The notes beneath the pieces were generated by a model. That model saw only the letters and a list, made by a program, of their open reading frames with translations. It did no database searches and was not told the DNA's origin. From Candidatus Zhuqueibacterota bacterium (GTDB taxonomy: Bacteria; Zhuqueibacterota; Zhuqueibacteria; Residuimicrobiales; Krinioviventaceae): a DNA stretch of 64,000 nt. Numbering within the stretch: position 1 is the first letter of the stretch; every line of letters begins with the position of its first letter. A program made the position numbers and the translations under genes. The stretch lies in contig JAFGKD010000041.1 in assembly GCA_016928775.1 (NCBI GenBank), positions 1-64,000 of the forward strand, written 5' to 3'. Below are positions 8,036 through 16,371 of the stretch, piece after piece.

Positions 8036-8992
8036 ATGGCCCTATTAATTGACATACTGTTGCTTGTAGTCGGATTTGTGCTCCTGATTAAAGGGGCAGC
8101 GTTTCTGGTCGATGGGGCGTCATCTCTGGCGTTGAGATTCAAAATATCTCCAATTGTCATTGGTTTGACGATTGTCTCATTTGGTACCTCGGCGCCGGAG
8201 CTGGTAGTGAACGTGGTGGCAGCGATTCAGGGTAATGCAGCGCTCAGTTTCGGCAATATCATCGGCAGCAATATCATCAATATTTTGCTCATCCTCGGCA
8301 TTGCGGCGATCATACGTCCGCTGCATGCACAAAAGGGCACCGTTTGGCGGGAAATCCCGTTTTCGTTGATGGCGGTATTGGTGCTGTTGCTGATGTGCAA
8401 TGATGTTTTTTTTGCCGGCTATCCCGATCTCCTCTCTCGCAGCGACGGTCTGATTTTGCTCCTGTTTTTCATCATTTTTATCGTCTATACCTTCGGCATT
8501 CCTAAAATTAAAGTCGACGCGCTACCTGATATCAAGTCATATTCCATGATGAAAATAGGTGCATTTCTTATCGTCGGCCTTTGTGGTCTGTTGTTGGGCG
8601 GTAAAATAGTGGTTGATCGGGCCGTGACGATTGCCAGATATCTCGGCATGAGTGATCGGCTCATCGGACTCACAATTATTGCGATCGGCACATCGTTGCC
8701 GGAGCTGTTTACCTCGGCGGTAGCGGCTTTCAAGAACAAGGTTGAAATCGCCATCGGCAATGTCGTTGGTTCAAATATTTTTAATATCTTTTTTATTCTC
8801 GGCCTCACTTCGTTCATTCGCCCTTTGCCGTTTGTTGCGGAACAAAATATTGACCTGATCGTTTTACTCGTCGCTTCGGTAGCGTTATTTGGAAGCGTTT
8901 TTATTGGAAGACGCCATCGAATCAATCGGTGGGAAGCTGCTGCTTTTCTGACACTCTATGTTGCCTATGCAATTTTTCTTTTTAATGCATGA
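8036..8992 (+). CDS. calcium/sodium antiporter, CaCA family (YrbG-like), copy 1
   Basis: Inner-membrane exchanger of about 318 residues, nearly entirely hydrophobic helices. It has the two internally duplicated alpha-repeats of the family: IGLTIVSFGTSAPELVVN near residue 43 and IGLTIIAIGTSLPELFTS near residue 215, each followed by a GNIIGSN or GNVVGSN segment. These acidic/polar segments line the ion path. The start has little ribosome-site signal. A second copy follows after 24 bases, so the two are likely co-transcribed. Direction and ion (Ca2+ or another divalent cation against Na+ or H+) are by family. Confidence 0.92.
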   Translation: MALLIDILLLVVGFVLLIKGAAFLVDGASSLALRFKISPIVIGLTIVSFGTSAPELVVNVVAAIQGNAALSFGNIIGSNIINILLILGIAAIIRPLHAQKGTVWREIPFSLMAVLVLLLMCNDVFFAGYPDLLSRSDGLILLLFFIIFIVYTFGIPKIKVDALPDIKSYSMMKIGAFLIVGLCGLLLGGKIVVDRAVTIARYLGMSDRLIGLTIIAIGTSLPELFTSAVAAFKNKVEIAIGNVVGSNIFNIFFILGLTSFIRPLPFVAEQNIDLIVLLVASVALFGSVFIGRRHRINRWEAAAFLTLYVAYAIFLFNA

Positions 8993-9016
8993 GTTTTAGT
9001 ACAAAGGTAAAAGTCA

Positions 9017-9973
9017 ATGACGATTATCCTTCCTCTCATTTTAACAGCTTTCGGATTTGTCCTCCTGATCAAAGGCGCTGATTGGCTGGTTGAAGGTGCC
9101 TCTGCTTTGGCAACCCGATTTTCAGTGTCGCCCATGATGATTGGTCTGACCATCGTGGCCTTCGGCACCTCGACACCCGAGCTGATCGTCAATGTGATTG
9201 CCGCCTATCAAAAGAATGCGGCAATTTGCTACGGCAATGTTATCGGTAGCAACACTGCCAACATTTTGCTCATTCTCGGCGTCGCAGCGCTGATTCGGCC
9301 ATTAGCAACAGCGCGCAATACCGTTTGGCGAGAAATACCTTTTGCTTTGCTCGCTGTTTTAGTGTTGTGGATCCTGTCCTTTGACACGTTGTGGAATGGC
9401 AGCGTTGGCAATATCCTCTCTCGTGGGGATGCAGTCATACTTTTTTTGTTTTTTGTCATTTTTTTGACCTACGTATTTGGCATGGCAAAAGTGTCGTTGA
9501 ACGCAGAACCTGAGGTTGTGACGCTCTCAATAAAAAAAATTGTTTTGTACACTGTTTTCGGACTTTTTGGTCTGGTGGTTGGCGGAAGATTTGTTGTGTT
9601 GAATGCTGTTAAAATAGCTGGACTTTTGGGAACAAGCCAAAAGGTCATTGGCCTTACAATAGTTGCCATCGGTACATCGTTACCGGAACTTGTTACATCA
9701 ACAGTCGCGGCCTATAAAAACAAGATAGATATTGCGGTCGGTAATGTAGTTGGCTCTAACATATTTAATATCTTCTTTATTTTGGCGATCTCCGGCTTGA
9801 TATCACCATTACCGTTTGATATCCGATTTCATATTGATCTGGTCGTGCTGCTATTGGCTACATTGCTGCTCTTTTTCAGCATGTTCACTGGCGTCCGTCG
9901 GCGAATAGACAGGTGGGAGGCTGTTGTTTTTTTGCTCATCTATAGTAGCTATATGATTTATCTGTATATCTAA
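9017..9973 (+). CDS. calcium/sodium antiporter, CaCA family (YrbG-like), copy 2
   Basis: Same length (318 residues) and same duplicated architecture as the preceding gene: IGLTIVAFGTSTPELIVN and IGLTIVAIGTSLPELVTS with GNVIGSN and GNVVGSN. The two proteins are clear tandem paralogues that have diverged along the whole length, including SAPELVV versus STPELIV in the first repeat, so this is an old duplication rather than a recent one. The next gene, corA, starts 17 bases after its stop, pointing to one divalent-cation transport transcript. Confidence 0.92.
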   Translation: MTIILPLILTAFGFVLLIKGADWLVEGASALATRFSVSPMMIGLTIVAFGTSTPELIVNVIAAYQKNAAICYGNVIGSNTANILLILGVAALIRPLATARNTVWREIPFALLAVLVLWILSFDTLWNGSVGNILSRGDAVILFLFFVIFLTYVFGMAKVSLNAEPEVVTLSIKKIVLYTVFGLFGLVVGGRFVVLNAVKIAGLLGTSQKVIGLTIVAIGTSLPELVTSTVAAYKNKIDIAVGNVVGSNIFNIFFILAISGLISPLPFDIRFHIDLVVLLLATLLLFFSMFTGVRRRIDRWEAVVFLLIYSSYMIYLYI

Positions 9974-9990
9974 TTGCGGAGGAATTACGA

Positions 9991-11079
9991 GTGAAAAATA
10001 TATTTTCAAACCCTATATTGGCAAGCAGCATAAGCAGATTCAAAAGCACCAAAAAGCTCGGTATGACTCCTGGCTCCATTGTCTATACAGGTGAGAAAAA
10101 AGTCGAGGCGATAAAGATTACAGTAACCGATTTTGGCGAATCAGTCGAACGACAAGAAATCTCATCATTAGATGAATTGCCTCCTCAAAAAGAAGGAAAG
10201 CGCTGGTTGCATATCAGCGGATTACATGATACCGATTTGCTGAAAAAGCTCGGTAATCAATTTTCGATTCACTCTCTGGCACTCGAGGATATAGTAAATA
10301 CAAATCAGCCGGCTAAAATTGAAGAGTTTGAAGATTATCTTTTTATCATCAGCAAAATCTCGACGCTTGACGTAGAGAACAATCAACTGACCACCGAACA
10401 CATCAGTTTTATTCTATTGCACAATATGGTCATCTCATTTCAGGAGACAGCAACAGGCCACTTTGAGCCGATTTGGCGTCGCCTGGAAAATCCCAAAGGG
10501 CGCATGCGACAGTTCGGTGCTGACTATTTTCTTTATACGCTTTTGGATGTGATTGTCGATAATTATTTTGTGGCGATCGATGCTTTGAACGATCAATTTG
10601 AACGACTGGAGCAAGAGGTCATCAGTAATCCGCAGCAATGGCATGTGGAGGAGATACACAAACTCAAACGAAAAGTGATCGTATTGAGAAAATCCGTGCG
10701 ACCATTGCGTGAAGTTGTTAATACCTTGATGAATGGCGATATCGAGTTGATCTCCAGCCGAATCGATGTCTTTTTGCGTGATTTATACGATCATACCATC
10801 CAGACCATTGACTCCCTGGACACGCAACGGGATTTGGTCAGCGGTTTGATGGATACCTATCTGTCGCAGGTCAGTCATCGCATGAACGAGGTGATGAAAG
10901 TACTGACAATCATGAGTACAATCTTTATTCCACTCGGATTTTTGGCCGGGCTATACGGGATGAATTTTGAATATATGCCCGAGCTGCATTTCCGGTATGG
11001 CTATTTTGTTTTACTCGGCTTTATGTTTGCTGCCGTTGTCTCGATGATACTTTTATTTCGACATAAAAAATGGCTCTAA
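9991..11079 (+). CDS. corA: CorA-family magnesium/cobalt transporter
   Basis: About 362 residues: a large soluble N-terminal funnel domain with long helices, then two C-terminal membrane helices. The signature GMN lies in the loop LYGMNFEYMPEL near residue 325, and the protein ends in a short basic tail RHKKWL. The start codon is GTG with a strong GCGGAGGAA site. Mediates Mg2+ (or Co2+) uptake in the inner membrane by family. It is transcribed with the two exchangers. Confidence 0.93.
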   Translation: MKNIFSNPILASSISRFKSTKKLGMTPGSIVYTGEKKVEAIKITVTDFGESVERQEISSLDELPPQKEGKRWLHISGLHDTDLLKKLGNQFSIHSLALEDIVNTNQPAKIEEFEDYLFIISKISTLDVENNQLTTEHISFILLHNMVISFQETATGHFEPIWRRLENPKGRMRQFGADYFLYTLLDVIVDNYFVAIDALNDQFERLEQEVISNPQQWHVEEIHKLKRKVIVLRKSVRPLREVVNTLMNGDIELISSRIDVFLRDLYDHTIQTIDSLDTQRDLVSGLMDTYLSQVSHRMNEVMKVLTIMSTIFIPLGFLAGLYGMNFEYMPELHFRYGYFVLLGFMFAAVVSMILLFRHKKWL

Positions 11080-11099
11080 TTTGATGTAAAGTATATCCT

Positions 11100-12518
11100 A
11101 TGGATGCACAGCAATATATTCTTGCAGCGACTCAAATGGATGACGCTGCTGATACAATCGCGGATGCGCTTGGGGAACGCTACACTTTCGAACGTGCCCG
11201 CACCTTTACCGAAAGTCTTGAAAAGTGTAAAAACCGTCGTTTCGAGTTCATTTTTATAGATATTGAGCTGGTAAATTTTGTCAAACAAGCCGATCTCAGA
11301 GAGCACCTGTATACTTTTTGGCGCTTGTATCCGACAGTTGAAATTGTCATTCTCTGCCGGCCACACAAGGTGCGTTCGGCTGTACAAGCGGTCAAATCCG
11401 GCGCGAGTGATTATTTAACCTATCCGGTGTCGACGAATGAGGTTCGGCTGGTCATCGATCAAATCACTGAAAATATCCGAATGCAATCCGAGCTGGATTA
11501 TTTGCGGGATAAATTCTGGAATAACGAATCCTTGACCTTGCTGCGAACCAACTCGGTCAGTATGCGCCACGTTTTTAATAAAATACGCGCCGTGAGTCAA
11601 TCCGACAGCACGGTGCTGCTGACCGGCGAGACCGGCACCGGAAAAAGCATCATCGCCAATCTTATTCACCAGCATAGCATACGTCGGGACAAACAATTTA
11701 TCAGCATCCATTGCGGCGCTATTCCTGACACTTTGCTGGAGAGTGAATTGTTCGGGCATGAGAAAGGAGCGTTCACCGGCGCGGTGCGCCGCAAATTAGG
11801 CAAGTTTGAAATTGCCGACAAGGGAACGATTTTTTTAGATGAAATCGGCACCATTTCACCGGCCATGCAAATCAAATTGCTGCAAATACTTCAGGACCGT
11901 ACCTTTCAACGCGTCGGTGGTGAGGTGACGCTCAAGGCGGACGTACGCATCATTGCCGCCACGAATGCGGATATAAAATCAATGGTTGATGCCGGGGAAT
12001 TCCGCAATGACCTTTATTATCGGCTCAATGTTTTCCCGATCGAGATTCCACCGCTGCGTGAACGAGCCGGCGATATTCCGCTGCTTGTGGAACAGTTTAT
12101 TAAAAAGCTAAATCGATTTTACGGGCGGATGACTCATGGCATAGATACGGAAGTTGTAGAAGCGCTGCAAAAATATAGCTGGCCGGGGAATATTCGCGAA
12201 CTGGAAAATATTATCGAACGTGCCTATATCATAGAAACAACCAATGTGCTCACCCGCAAGAGCTTTCCGAGTGAATTATTTCAACCTGAAGCACGAGCGA
12301 CGACCGCTTGCGTTGATACGTCATTGACGCTCGAGCAAATTCGTACCCGCGAAGTCGAAAGAATTGAACGAACCTACCTGAAAGAACTGCTGAAAAATCA
12401 AAAAGGAAGAATTGGCCCTACTGCCCAGGCTGCCGGCATCGGTTCGCGGCAACTGCATAAACTTTTGAAAAAATATGGCCTCCGCAAGGAAGACTACAAG
12501 AACTCTAAAGCTGAATAA
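11100..12518 (+). CDS. sigma-54-dependent transcriptional activator with degenerate receiver domain
   Basis: NtrC-like activator of about 472 residues. Residues 1-125 form a receiver-like domain with an Asp in FIDIEL, but the usual Lys-Pro pair reads Tyr-Pro (LTYPV) and the Thr/Ser switch position is Cys (VILCR), so normal phospho-signalling is doubtful. The AAA+ domain has Walker A GETGTGKS near 176, the sigma-54 contact loop GAFTGA near 223, Walker B FLDEIG and the arginine-finger region. The C-terminal Fis-type helix-turn-helix is at about 435-470 (AAGIGSRQLHKLLKKYG). A candidate sigma-54 promoter and an upstream palindrome lie immediately downstream, suggesting it drives the genes from 12708 on. 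Confidence 0.92.
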   Translation: MDAQQYILAATQMDDAADTIADALGERYTFERARTFTESLEKCKNRRFEFIFIDIELVNFVKQADLREHLYTFWRLYPTVEIVILCRPHKVRSAVQAVKSGASDYLTYPVSTNEVRLVIDQITENIRMQSELDYLRDKFWNNESLTLLRTNSVSMRHVFNKIRAVSQSDSTVLLTGETGTGKSIIANLIHQHSIRRDKQFISIHCGAIPDTLLESELFGHEKGAFTGAVRRKLGKFEIADKGTIFLDEIGTISPAMQIKLLQILQDRTFQRVGGEVTLKADVRIIAATNADIKSMVDAGEFRNDLYYRLNVFPIEIPPLRERAGDIPLLVEQFIKKLNRFYGRMTHGIDTEVVEALQKYSWPGNIRELENIIERAYIIETTNVLTRKSFPSELFQPEARATTACVDTSLTLEQIRTREVERIERTYLKELLKNQKGRIGPTAQAAGIGSRQLHKLLKKYGLRKEDYKNSKAE

Positions 12519-12580
12519 TCCATGCCAAAATTTCTTGTTATCACTTTTAAATCGGAACTCAAAGGACCGTTTTGAATTTT

Positions 12581-12601
12581 ATCGGAAATGTTAGTTCCGA
12601 T
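12581..12601. promoter_or_regulatory. candidate enhancer (UAS) palindrome for the sigma-54 activator
   Basis: A 21-bp inverted repeat with 7-bp arms ATCGGAA and TTCCGAT around a 7-base centre. A further half-site ATCGGAACT lies at 12551-12559. The centre is about 65 bases upstream of the -24 element of the sigma-54 promoter candidate, near -90 from the expected start, a normal distance for an activator binding site. Binding by the activator encoded just upstream is inferred. Confidence 0.45.
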
Positions 12602-12653
12602 ATTGATGTGTTGCCAACCGGTTTTAATCCATTGATTTTATGTTACTTGTTCA

Positions 12654-12670
12654 TTGGCACACAAATTGTT
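12654..12670 (+). promoter_or_regulatory. candidate sigma-54 promoter (-24/-12)
   Basis: TTGGCAC at 12654-12660, five bases, then TTGTT at 12666-12670. This matches the -24/-12 consensus TTGGCAC-N5-TTGCW in both spacing and sequence except that the conserved GC of the -12 box reads GT. Transcription would start near 12681, about 27 bases before the ATG at 12708. It directly follows the sigma-54 activator gene. Confidence 0.5.
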
Positions 12671-12707
12671 TTCTTTTGCAATGAACAAGGACAACGAGGA
12701 GAAAAGA

Positions 12708-13112
12708 ATGTCGAAAATATTGTTCACCGGTAAAGACCAGGATTATTTTAGAGCGTGTGCCAGTCGCCTGCGATGGCGCGGCTATCAGGTTGTGATCAAT
12801 GAGGATGTGATGGACGGGCTGCGCGAAGTGTCGGTTTTTGGTGTGAATTGTATTGTGTGGGATGTGGAAAAGCATGATCTCCGGCGGACATACAAGTTCA
12901 ACGCCATAAAACGGTACCATCGTCATACGCCTCTTTTTATTATTGATCATACAAAAGAGCCATACCAGCATGGGTGGGATCGAAACACCTATTTAATAGA
13001 AAATTATCCCACCGTCCAGGAAATCGTCAATCAAATTATGAGTCTGGTGGGCAACCCCGAGGTTTTTAGTTCGGATACAGATCAGGAAAAAGAGTTAGAA
13101 GTAATGGACTGA
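12708..13112 (+). CDS. receiver-like small protein, function unknown
   Basis: About 134 residues. The start SKILFTGKDQDYFRACASRLRWRGYQVVINED and the IVWDVEK strand resemble a response-regulator receiver fold with a possible phospho-accepting Asp, but the sequence is too diverged to be certain and no output domain is attached. The ATG at 12708 follows a strong GAGGAG site. It is the first gene after the sigma-54 promoter candidate and probably the first target of the neighbouring activator. A small gap of 7 bases separates it from the next gene. Confidence 0.6.
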   Translation: MSKILFTGKDQDYFRACASRLRWRGYQVVINEDVMDGLREVSVFGVNCIVWDVEKHDLRRTYKFNAIKRYHRHTPLFIIDHTKEPYQHGWDRNTYLIENYPTVQEIVNQIMSLVGNPEVFSSDTDQEKELEVMD

Positions 13113-13119
13113 GCGCATC

Positions 13120-13386
13120 ATGGGCATTGATTCGACAAATACTCTTGATATTTACGGTGTCGTTATACCTACACAATGGGATCGACGCGGTAACATCATT
13201 CAAGTGGCCATTCAAACCGACAGTTTTGAAAAATATTTGGTCGGGGGCGACAACGATGCCGAAGTGATGCGACGACTCGATCAAACGATACACGTTCGTG
13301 GCGTGATCATCGGAGAGGATGTCGTGGGTCACAAAATTATCACAGTTCAGTGGATTGATAATTTAACACCCACTCAAATGATCTAA
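13120..13386 (+). CDS. hypothetical protein, 88 residues
   Basis: I do not recognise a family. It is a soluble, beta-rich, slightly acidic protein: the central part reads YGVVIPTQWDRRGNIIQVAIQTDSF in short form, with alternating hydrophobic residues typical of a small barrel, and ends in a VQWIDNL segment. No signal peptide, no Cys. It is tightly placed between the receiver-like gene and the UPF0316 gene, so it is probably part of the same transcript. Confidence 0.6.
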   Translation: MGIDSTNTLDIYGVVIPTQWDRRGNIIQVAIQTDSFEKYLVGGDNDAEVMRRLDQTIHVRGVIIGEDVVGHKIITVQWIDNLTPTQMI

Positions 13387-13407
13387 CAAGGAGCCATTTT
13401 ATAATCC

Positions 13408-13971
13408 ATGGATATATATACGCTTTTTATCTACCCGCTTTTAATATTTCTTGCCCGCATGATCGACGTGCCTTTTGGTACGTTGCGCATCATTTTTTTG
13501 GCAAAAGGCAAAAAATTGCTGGTGCCGATTTTAGGCTTTTTTGAGGTCCTGCTGTGGTTGATCGTTATCACAAAAATTGTGCAAAATGTTGACAAGCCAC
13601 ACTATTACCTTGCGTACGCCCTGGGATTTGCTGCCGGCAACTGGATGGGGATGTTGATTGATCAAAAACTCGCGGTGGGCACGGTGCTGGTTCGAATTAT
13701 CACCGCAAAACCCGCTCTCTCTTTGGTGAATTTGCTAAGAGAGACCGGCTATGTCGTCACGGATGTCCCCGCCTTTGGCGCCACCGGCCAGGTGAATGTT
13801 ATTTTCACTATTGTCAAGCGCAAAGAGGTCGACAATATCGTGACGAAAATCAGAGAATACAATCCACAAGCTTTTTATACGATTGAGGATATTGGTTTCG
13901 CCAGCAAGAATACCGCCCTGGCCGAAAGGAAAAACACGCTCAGGCGATTTTTCCTGGCACCTCGAAAGTAG
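13408..13971 (+). CDS. UPF0316 membrane protein (DUF5698 + DUF2179)
   Basis: About 187 residues. Three hydrophobic N-terminal helices carry the family phrase FLARMIDVPFGTLRIIFLAKGKK (shown only in part here) and GFFEVLLWL; the C-terminal 80 residues are the soluble DUF2179 domain ending IREYNPQAFYTIEDI. An inner-membrane protein of unknown activity, sometimes placed near ion transporters. An AAGGAG site precedes the ATG at 13408. Confidence 0.85.
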   Translation: MDIYTLFIYPLLIFLARMIDVPFGTLRIIFLAKGKKLLVPILGFFEVLLWLIVITKIVQNVDKPHYYLAYALGFAAGNWMGMLIDQKLAVGTVLVRIITAKPALSLVNLLRETGYVVTDVPAFGATGQVNVIFTIVKRKEVDNIVTKIREYNPQAFYTIEDIGFASKNTALAERKNTLRRFFLAPRK

Positions 13972-14122
13972 TATCCGTATGCGCCGACCATCAGCGTGGA
14001 TGTTACAGCTGCACATGTATCTCAATGGATGCAGCGGCGATGCGGACATAAAGAGTACCATTGTTTCCACAGAGCATAAAAATTTTCCCATAAAGATGAT
14101 CTGAAATAAATATAGGTGTATT

Positions 14123-16348
14123 ATGCCTCAAAAAACAACCAAAGGACATGGTTTTGGAACGGCACCGGTATTCCTCGCCGCGATCAGCACGATCCTGGGC
14201 GCTATTATGTTCTTGCGTTTTGGTTATGCTGTAGGCCATACCGGCGCCATGGGCACAGTCATCCTTATATTTATTGGACATGCCATCACGATCCCGACAG
14301 CGCTCGCCATCGCTGAAATCGCCACGAATCTCAAAGTTGAAGGAGGCGGCGAATATTTTATCATCAGTCGGTCATTTGGTGCGCGTATAGGAGGGGCAAT
14401 TGGCATCACGCTGTACCTCTCCCAGGCGATCTCGGTGGCATTTTATATGATCGCTTTTTCACAGGCTTTTACGCCGCTGTTCGGGTGGTTCAAAGATGTA
14501 ACAGGCATTACACCTGATGCACGAATGGTCAGTGCACCCTTTACGATTCTGCTTTTACTGCTTATTTTAAAAAAAGGTGCCAACCTTGGTGTGACGGCGT
14601 TATGGATTGTCGTGTCAATACTCGGAATTTCTCTGGCCGCCTTTTTCTTTGGCCATCCGGCTGAGGATGTAAATGGGTTTGAATTTTACCGTCACATCGC
14701 AGAGCCGGATAAGTTTTCCAAGGTTTTTGCTATCATCTTTCCCGCATTCACCGGCATGACCGCCGGTGTCGGTTTGTCCGGTGATTTGCGCAATCCCAGA
14801 AAATCGATACCGTTGGGCACGTTGAGCGCCACCATAATCGGTATGTTTGTATATATTATTATTGTGCTCAAGCTGTCCGTCAGTGCGTCACCGGAGACTC
14901 TGGTGGCGGATCAGCTTATTATGAGCAAAATAGCGGTTTGGGGTCCAATCATTCCGATTGGTTTGGCGGCAGCAACTATATCCTCCGCTATTGGCTCTGT
15001 TTTAATTGCACCACGCACCTTGCAGGCACTGTCCGTCGATAACATCTGGCCGGTCAAAAAAATCAACCAGTTCCTTAAAAAATCGAAAGGCGAAAGCAAC
15101 GAGCCGGTGAATGCCACTTTGGTCACAGCGGTGATTGTTATGGTTTTTGTTCTTTTGGGCGATGTGGATTTTGTCGCGCAAATCATCAGCATGTTTTTTC
15201 TCATTACCTATGGCACACTCTGTCTTGTCAGTTTTTTGGAACACTTTGCCGGCAGCCCATCATATCGACCAACCTTTCGCTCCAAGTGGGCTTTGTCTCT
15301 TATCGGAGCAGTCGCCTCGTTTTATATGATGTTCCAGATCGAGCCGCTGTATGCGTTTTTGGCACTTGTCGTTATGGTGCTGATTTATTTTGGTTTAAAA
15401 AAAGTACGCGAAGACGAAACGGATTTGACAGATGTATTCAAGGGCGTGCTCTTCAAGATCACACGCCAACTGCAAATGCTCATCCAGCGCAATCGCAATG
15501 GTTCAACTCAGGATACCTGGCGTCCGGCATTTATTGCTCTTTCATCCAGCACAGCATATCGGATTGCCCATTACGATTTTCTGCGCTGGATTGCCCATTA
15601 CTATGGCTTTGGTACCTATTTTCATTTCATCAAAGGGCCGCTCACCGAAGACAACGCACAAAACGCGCGGCAATTGCTCAACAAAATCATTCATCAGGGC
15701 ATGGCAGCCGAGGCCAGTATTTATGCGGATACCATCATCTCGCCGAGTTTCACGACAGCGGTAGCGCAAATTATCCAGGCGCCGGGTATCTTTGGAATGG
15801 AAAATAACAGCATTCTGTTCGAGTTTCGCCTGAGTGATAAAGAGGAGCTGATCAATATCATTGATGGTTGTTCATTTTCCGCCACATTGGGCTATTCGAT
15901 TTGCGTGCTGCGCTCTTCCGAACGACATTTCGGCTATAAAAAATCGCTGCATATATGGCTCACACCGGGTGACTATAGCAACGCCAATCTCATGATTCTG
16001 CTTGCATATATTCTCATGGGTACGCCGGACTGGAAAGGCTGCCATATCAGTATTTTTGCAGCATTTAATGAAGAGGATATGACAAAAGAGGTCAATCGAT
16101 TGAATACTCTGATTGACAAGGGTCGTATCCCCATCTCACGCAAAAATGTACAAAAGATGCCATTCAAAAAAGGCATGAAAGCGTTTGAAGCTCTTGTCAA
16201 CGGACACTCGCAGGATGCCGATTTGGTGATCACCGGTTTTTCTGTTTCCAAGCTTGCGCAGGATAAAGGTGCGTTTTTTAAAAGCTTTGAAAATATTCCG
16301 GATATTCTGTTTGTTCGCGCCGGACAGAGAATTAGCATTGAAGAATAA
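14123..16348 (+). CDS. APC-superfamily permease related to cation-chloride cotransporters
   Basis: About 741 residues. The first 430 form twelve membrane helices of the amino acid/polyamine/organocation fold, opening with GTAPVFLAAISTILGAI and including GGGEYFIISRS in the second helix region; the remaining 300 residues are a soluble C-terminal domain ending in a USP-like strand (ADLVITGFSVSKLAQDKGAFF). This permease-plus-large-cytosolic-tail layout is typical of the SLC12 (Na-K-Cl) type rather than simple amino-acid permeases. Cargo is not decided by sequence alone. Followed after 23 bases by a mechanosensitive channel, supporting a role in osmotic or ion balance. Confidence 0.85.
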   Translation: MPQKTTKGHGFGTAPVFLAAISTILGAIMFLRFGYAVGHTGAMGTVILIFIGHAITIPTALAIAEIATNLKVEGGGEYFIISRSFGARIGGAIGITLYLSQAISVAFYMIAFSQAFTPLFGWFKDVTGITPDARMVSAPFTILLLLLILKKGANLGVTALWIVVSILGISLAAFFFGHPAEDVNGFEFYRHIAEPDKFSKVFAIIFPAFTGMTAGVGLSGDLRNPRKSIPLGTLSATIIGMFVYIIIVLKLSVSASPETLVADQLIMSKIAVWGPIIPIGLAAATISSAIGSVLIAPRTLQALSVDNIWPVKKINQFLKKSKGESNEPVNATLVTAVIVMVFVLLGDVDFVAQIISMFFLITYGTLCLVSFLEHFAGSPSYRPTFRSKWALSLIGAVASFYMMFQIEPLYAFLALVVMVLIYFGLKKVREDETDLTDVFKGVLFKITRQLQMLIQRNRNGSTQDTWRPAFIALSSSTAYRIAHYDFLRWIAHYYGFGTYFHFIKGPLTEDNAQNARQLLNKIIHQGMAAEASIYADTIISPSFTTAVAQIIQAPGIFGMENNSILFEFRLSDKEELINIIDGCSFSATLGYSICVLRSSERHFGYKKSLHIWLTPGDYSNANLMILLAYILMGTPDWKGCHISIFAAFNEEDMTKEVNRLNTLIDKGRIPISRKNVQKMPFKKGMKAFEALVNGHSQDADLVITGFSVSKLAQDKGAFFKSFENIPDILFVRAGQRISIEE

Positions 16349-16371
16349 TATTTAAAAGATGAGCAGCAATT

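Noticed and set aside
15286..15807. 173-codon plus-strand frame
   Set aside because: It overlaps the C-terminal part of the cotransporter-like gene in another frame and has no family trace.
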